A stretch of DNA of 6,867 nucleotides from an uncultured Flavobacteriales bacterium (GTDB lineage: Bacteria; Bacteroidota; Bacteroidia; Flavobacteriales_D; Sanyastnellaceae). The stretch's first letter is position 1, and each line of letters opens with the position of its first letter. Both the position numbers and the translations under genes were made by a program. The stretch is from NCBI GenBank assembly GCA_938092195.1, contig CALKHD010000149.1, positions 1-6,867 of the forward strand, given 5' to 3'. Under the pieces are notes generated by a model. It saw nothing but the letters and a program-made list of their open reading frames with translations. It did not search any database and had not been told where the DNA came from. This document shows, piece by piece, positions 6,338 through 6,867 of this stretch.

Positions 6338-6867
6338 TTGGACATTCTCCCCGGACTTGGGCCCACTGCTTGGTCGTGATGGCGATTGCCTTGGGAGGCT
6401 GCCGAAATGATCTAGATGAGGTCGCTGACTTTGAAACGTTGGATGGTTCTGCAGCGCAGTCCATCCAATCTGCTGAGCTGGAATACAGCGTGGACGGGGT
6501 GCCGTCGCACCGCTTGAAGGCCTCTTCTATGGAGCGGTTTTCAGAAGTGAATGCCACGTGGAGAGTGACGGACGGCTTCCAGCTTGAAGTCCTTTCCACC
6601 ACTGGTGGCAGTGGCGCCTTGCTTTCTGCCAATCAAGGCACGTTTGCTGAAGAATCCAGGTTTTTAAGGGCTGAAGGTGGGGTCGTCCTGATCGGTGAGG
6701 GCCAAGACACATTGCACACTGAATTGCTATTTTGGAGTGCAGACAGTGACCGCGTTCACACCCCGGAAAGGGTCGAAATTCGGACACCTGAAGGCATCTT
6801 GCGGGGGACCGGACTTGAGTCAGATGCCCGGTTCAATCGTTACCGCATTCTGCAGCCCACCGGCCGT
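6334..6867 (+). CDS. lptC: LPS-export protein LptC, predicted lipoprotein (3' end outside window)
   Basis: LptC is the inner-membrane, periplasm-facing part of the Lpt machine that passes lipopolysaccharide from the LptB2FG transporter to LptA. The 178 residues visible include a signal sequence (SPRTWAHCLVVMAIALGGC) with an LGGC lipobox at codon 23, then a beta-jellyroll-like stretch. The C-terminal part, DTLHTELLFWSADSDRVHTPE followed by VEIRTPEGILRGTGLES, matches the conserved LptC pattern (LxTExLxWd... i.s...V.I.t..g.i.G.G.es). The start is inferred as TTG at 6334, overlapping the TPR stop as TTGA: the later in-frame GTG 6376 and ATG 6379 leave only 7-8 residues before the lipobox Cys, too short for a signal peptide. 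Unlike E. coli LptC, which has a transmembrane anchor, this one looks lipidated. The frame is open to the window edge. Confidence 0.82.
   Translation, partial: MIGHSPRTWAHCLVVMAIALGGCRNDLDEVADFETLDGSAAQSIQSAELEYSVDGVPSHRLKASSMERFSEVNATWRVTDGFQLEVLSTTGGSGALLSANQGTFAEESRFLRAEGGVVLIGEGQDTLHTELLFWSADSDRVHTPERVEIRTPEGILRGTGLESDARFNRYRILQPTGR

Noticed and set aside
6379..6402. ATG at 6379 as the lptC start
   Set aside because: It leaves seven residues before the lipobox Cys. The upstream TTG gives a complete signal peptide and a typical start/stop overlap.

Overview
The window reads as one continuous, tightly packed gene block, all on the + strand, from a member of the Bacteroidota, most likely a Flavobacteriales-type organism with a fairly balanced to slightly GC-rich genome. 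Three things point there: the gliding/type IX secretion genes gldE and gldD, the order mutY - ssb - gldE - gldD - coaX - outer-membrane protein - TPR protein - lptC, which is a recurrent Bacteroidota arrangement (recalled, not searched), and the lack of clear Shine-Dalgarno sequences before the starts. I cannot place it more finely without a database search.

Layout: 1-306 is the C-terminal end of the adenine glycosylase MutY. 355-765 is a short single-stranded DNA-binding protein (SSB). 768-2672 is the most unusual feature: one uninterrupted reading frame that joins GldE (DUF21/CBS/CorC membrane protein) to GldD (lipoprotein needed for gliding and type IX secretion) through a Gly/Ser-rich linker, a hydrophobic segment and an intact lipobox. 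2669-3445 is type III pantothenate kinase (coaX). 3442-4851 is a predicted outer-membrane beta-barrel protein. After a 100-base spacer with a possible Bacteroidota-type promoter, 4952-6337 is an exported TPR protein, and 6334 to the window edge is the first part of LptC, a lipopolysaccharide-export component that here looks like a lipoprotein.

The genes from ssb to the outer-membrane protein are separated by 2 bases or overlap by 4 bases (ATGA), so they probably form one transcript with translational coupling. The TPR and lptC genes form a second coupled pair (TTGA overlap). Five of the seven products are envelope proteins, so apart from DNA repair/replication (mutY, ssb) and coenzyme A synthesis (coaX) the block serves inner- and outer-membrane functions.

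The main points for a second look are the GldE-GldD fusion, with the possibility that signal peptidase II cuts it into two proteins, and an SSB whose C-terminal tip lacks the usual acidic, Phe-terminated partner-binding tail. I saw no RNA genes, CRISPR arrays, mobile elements, or long repeats.
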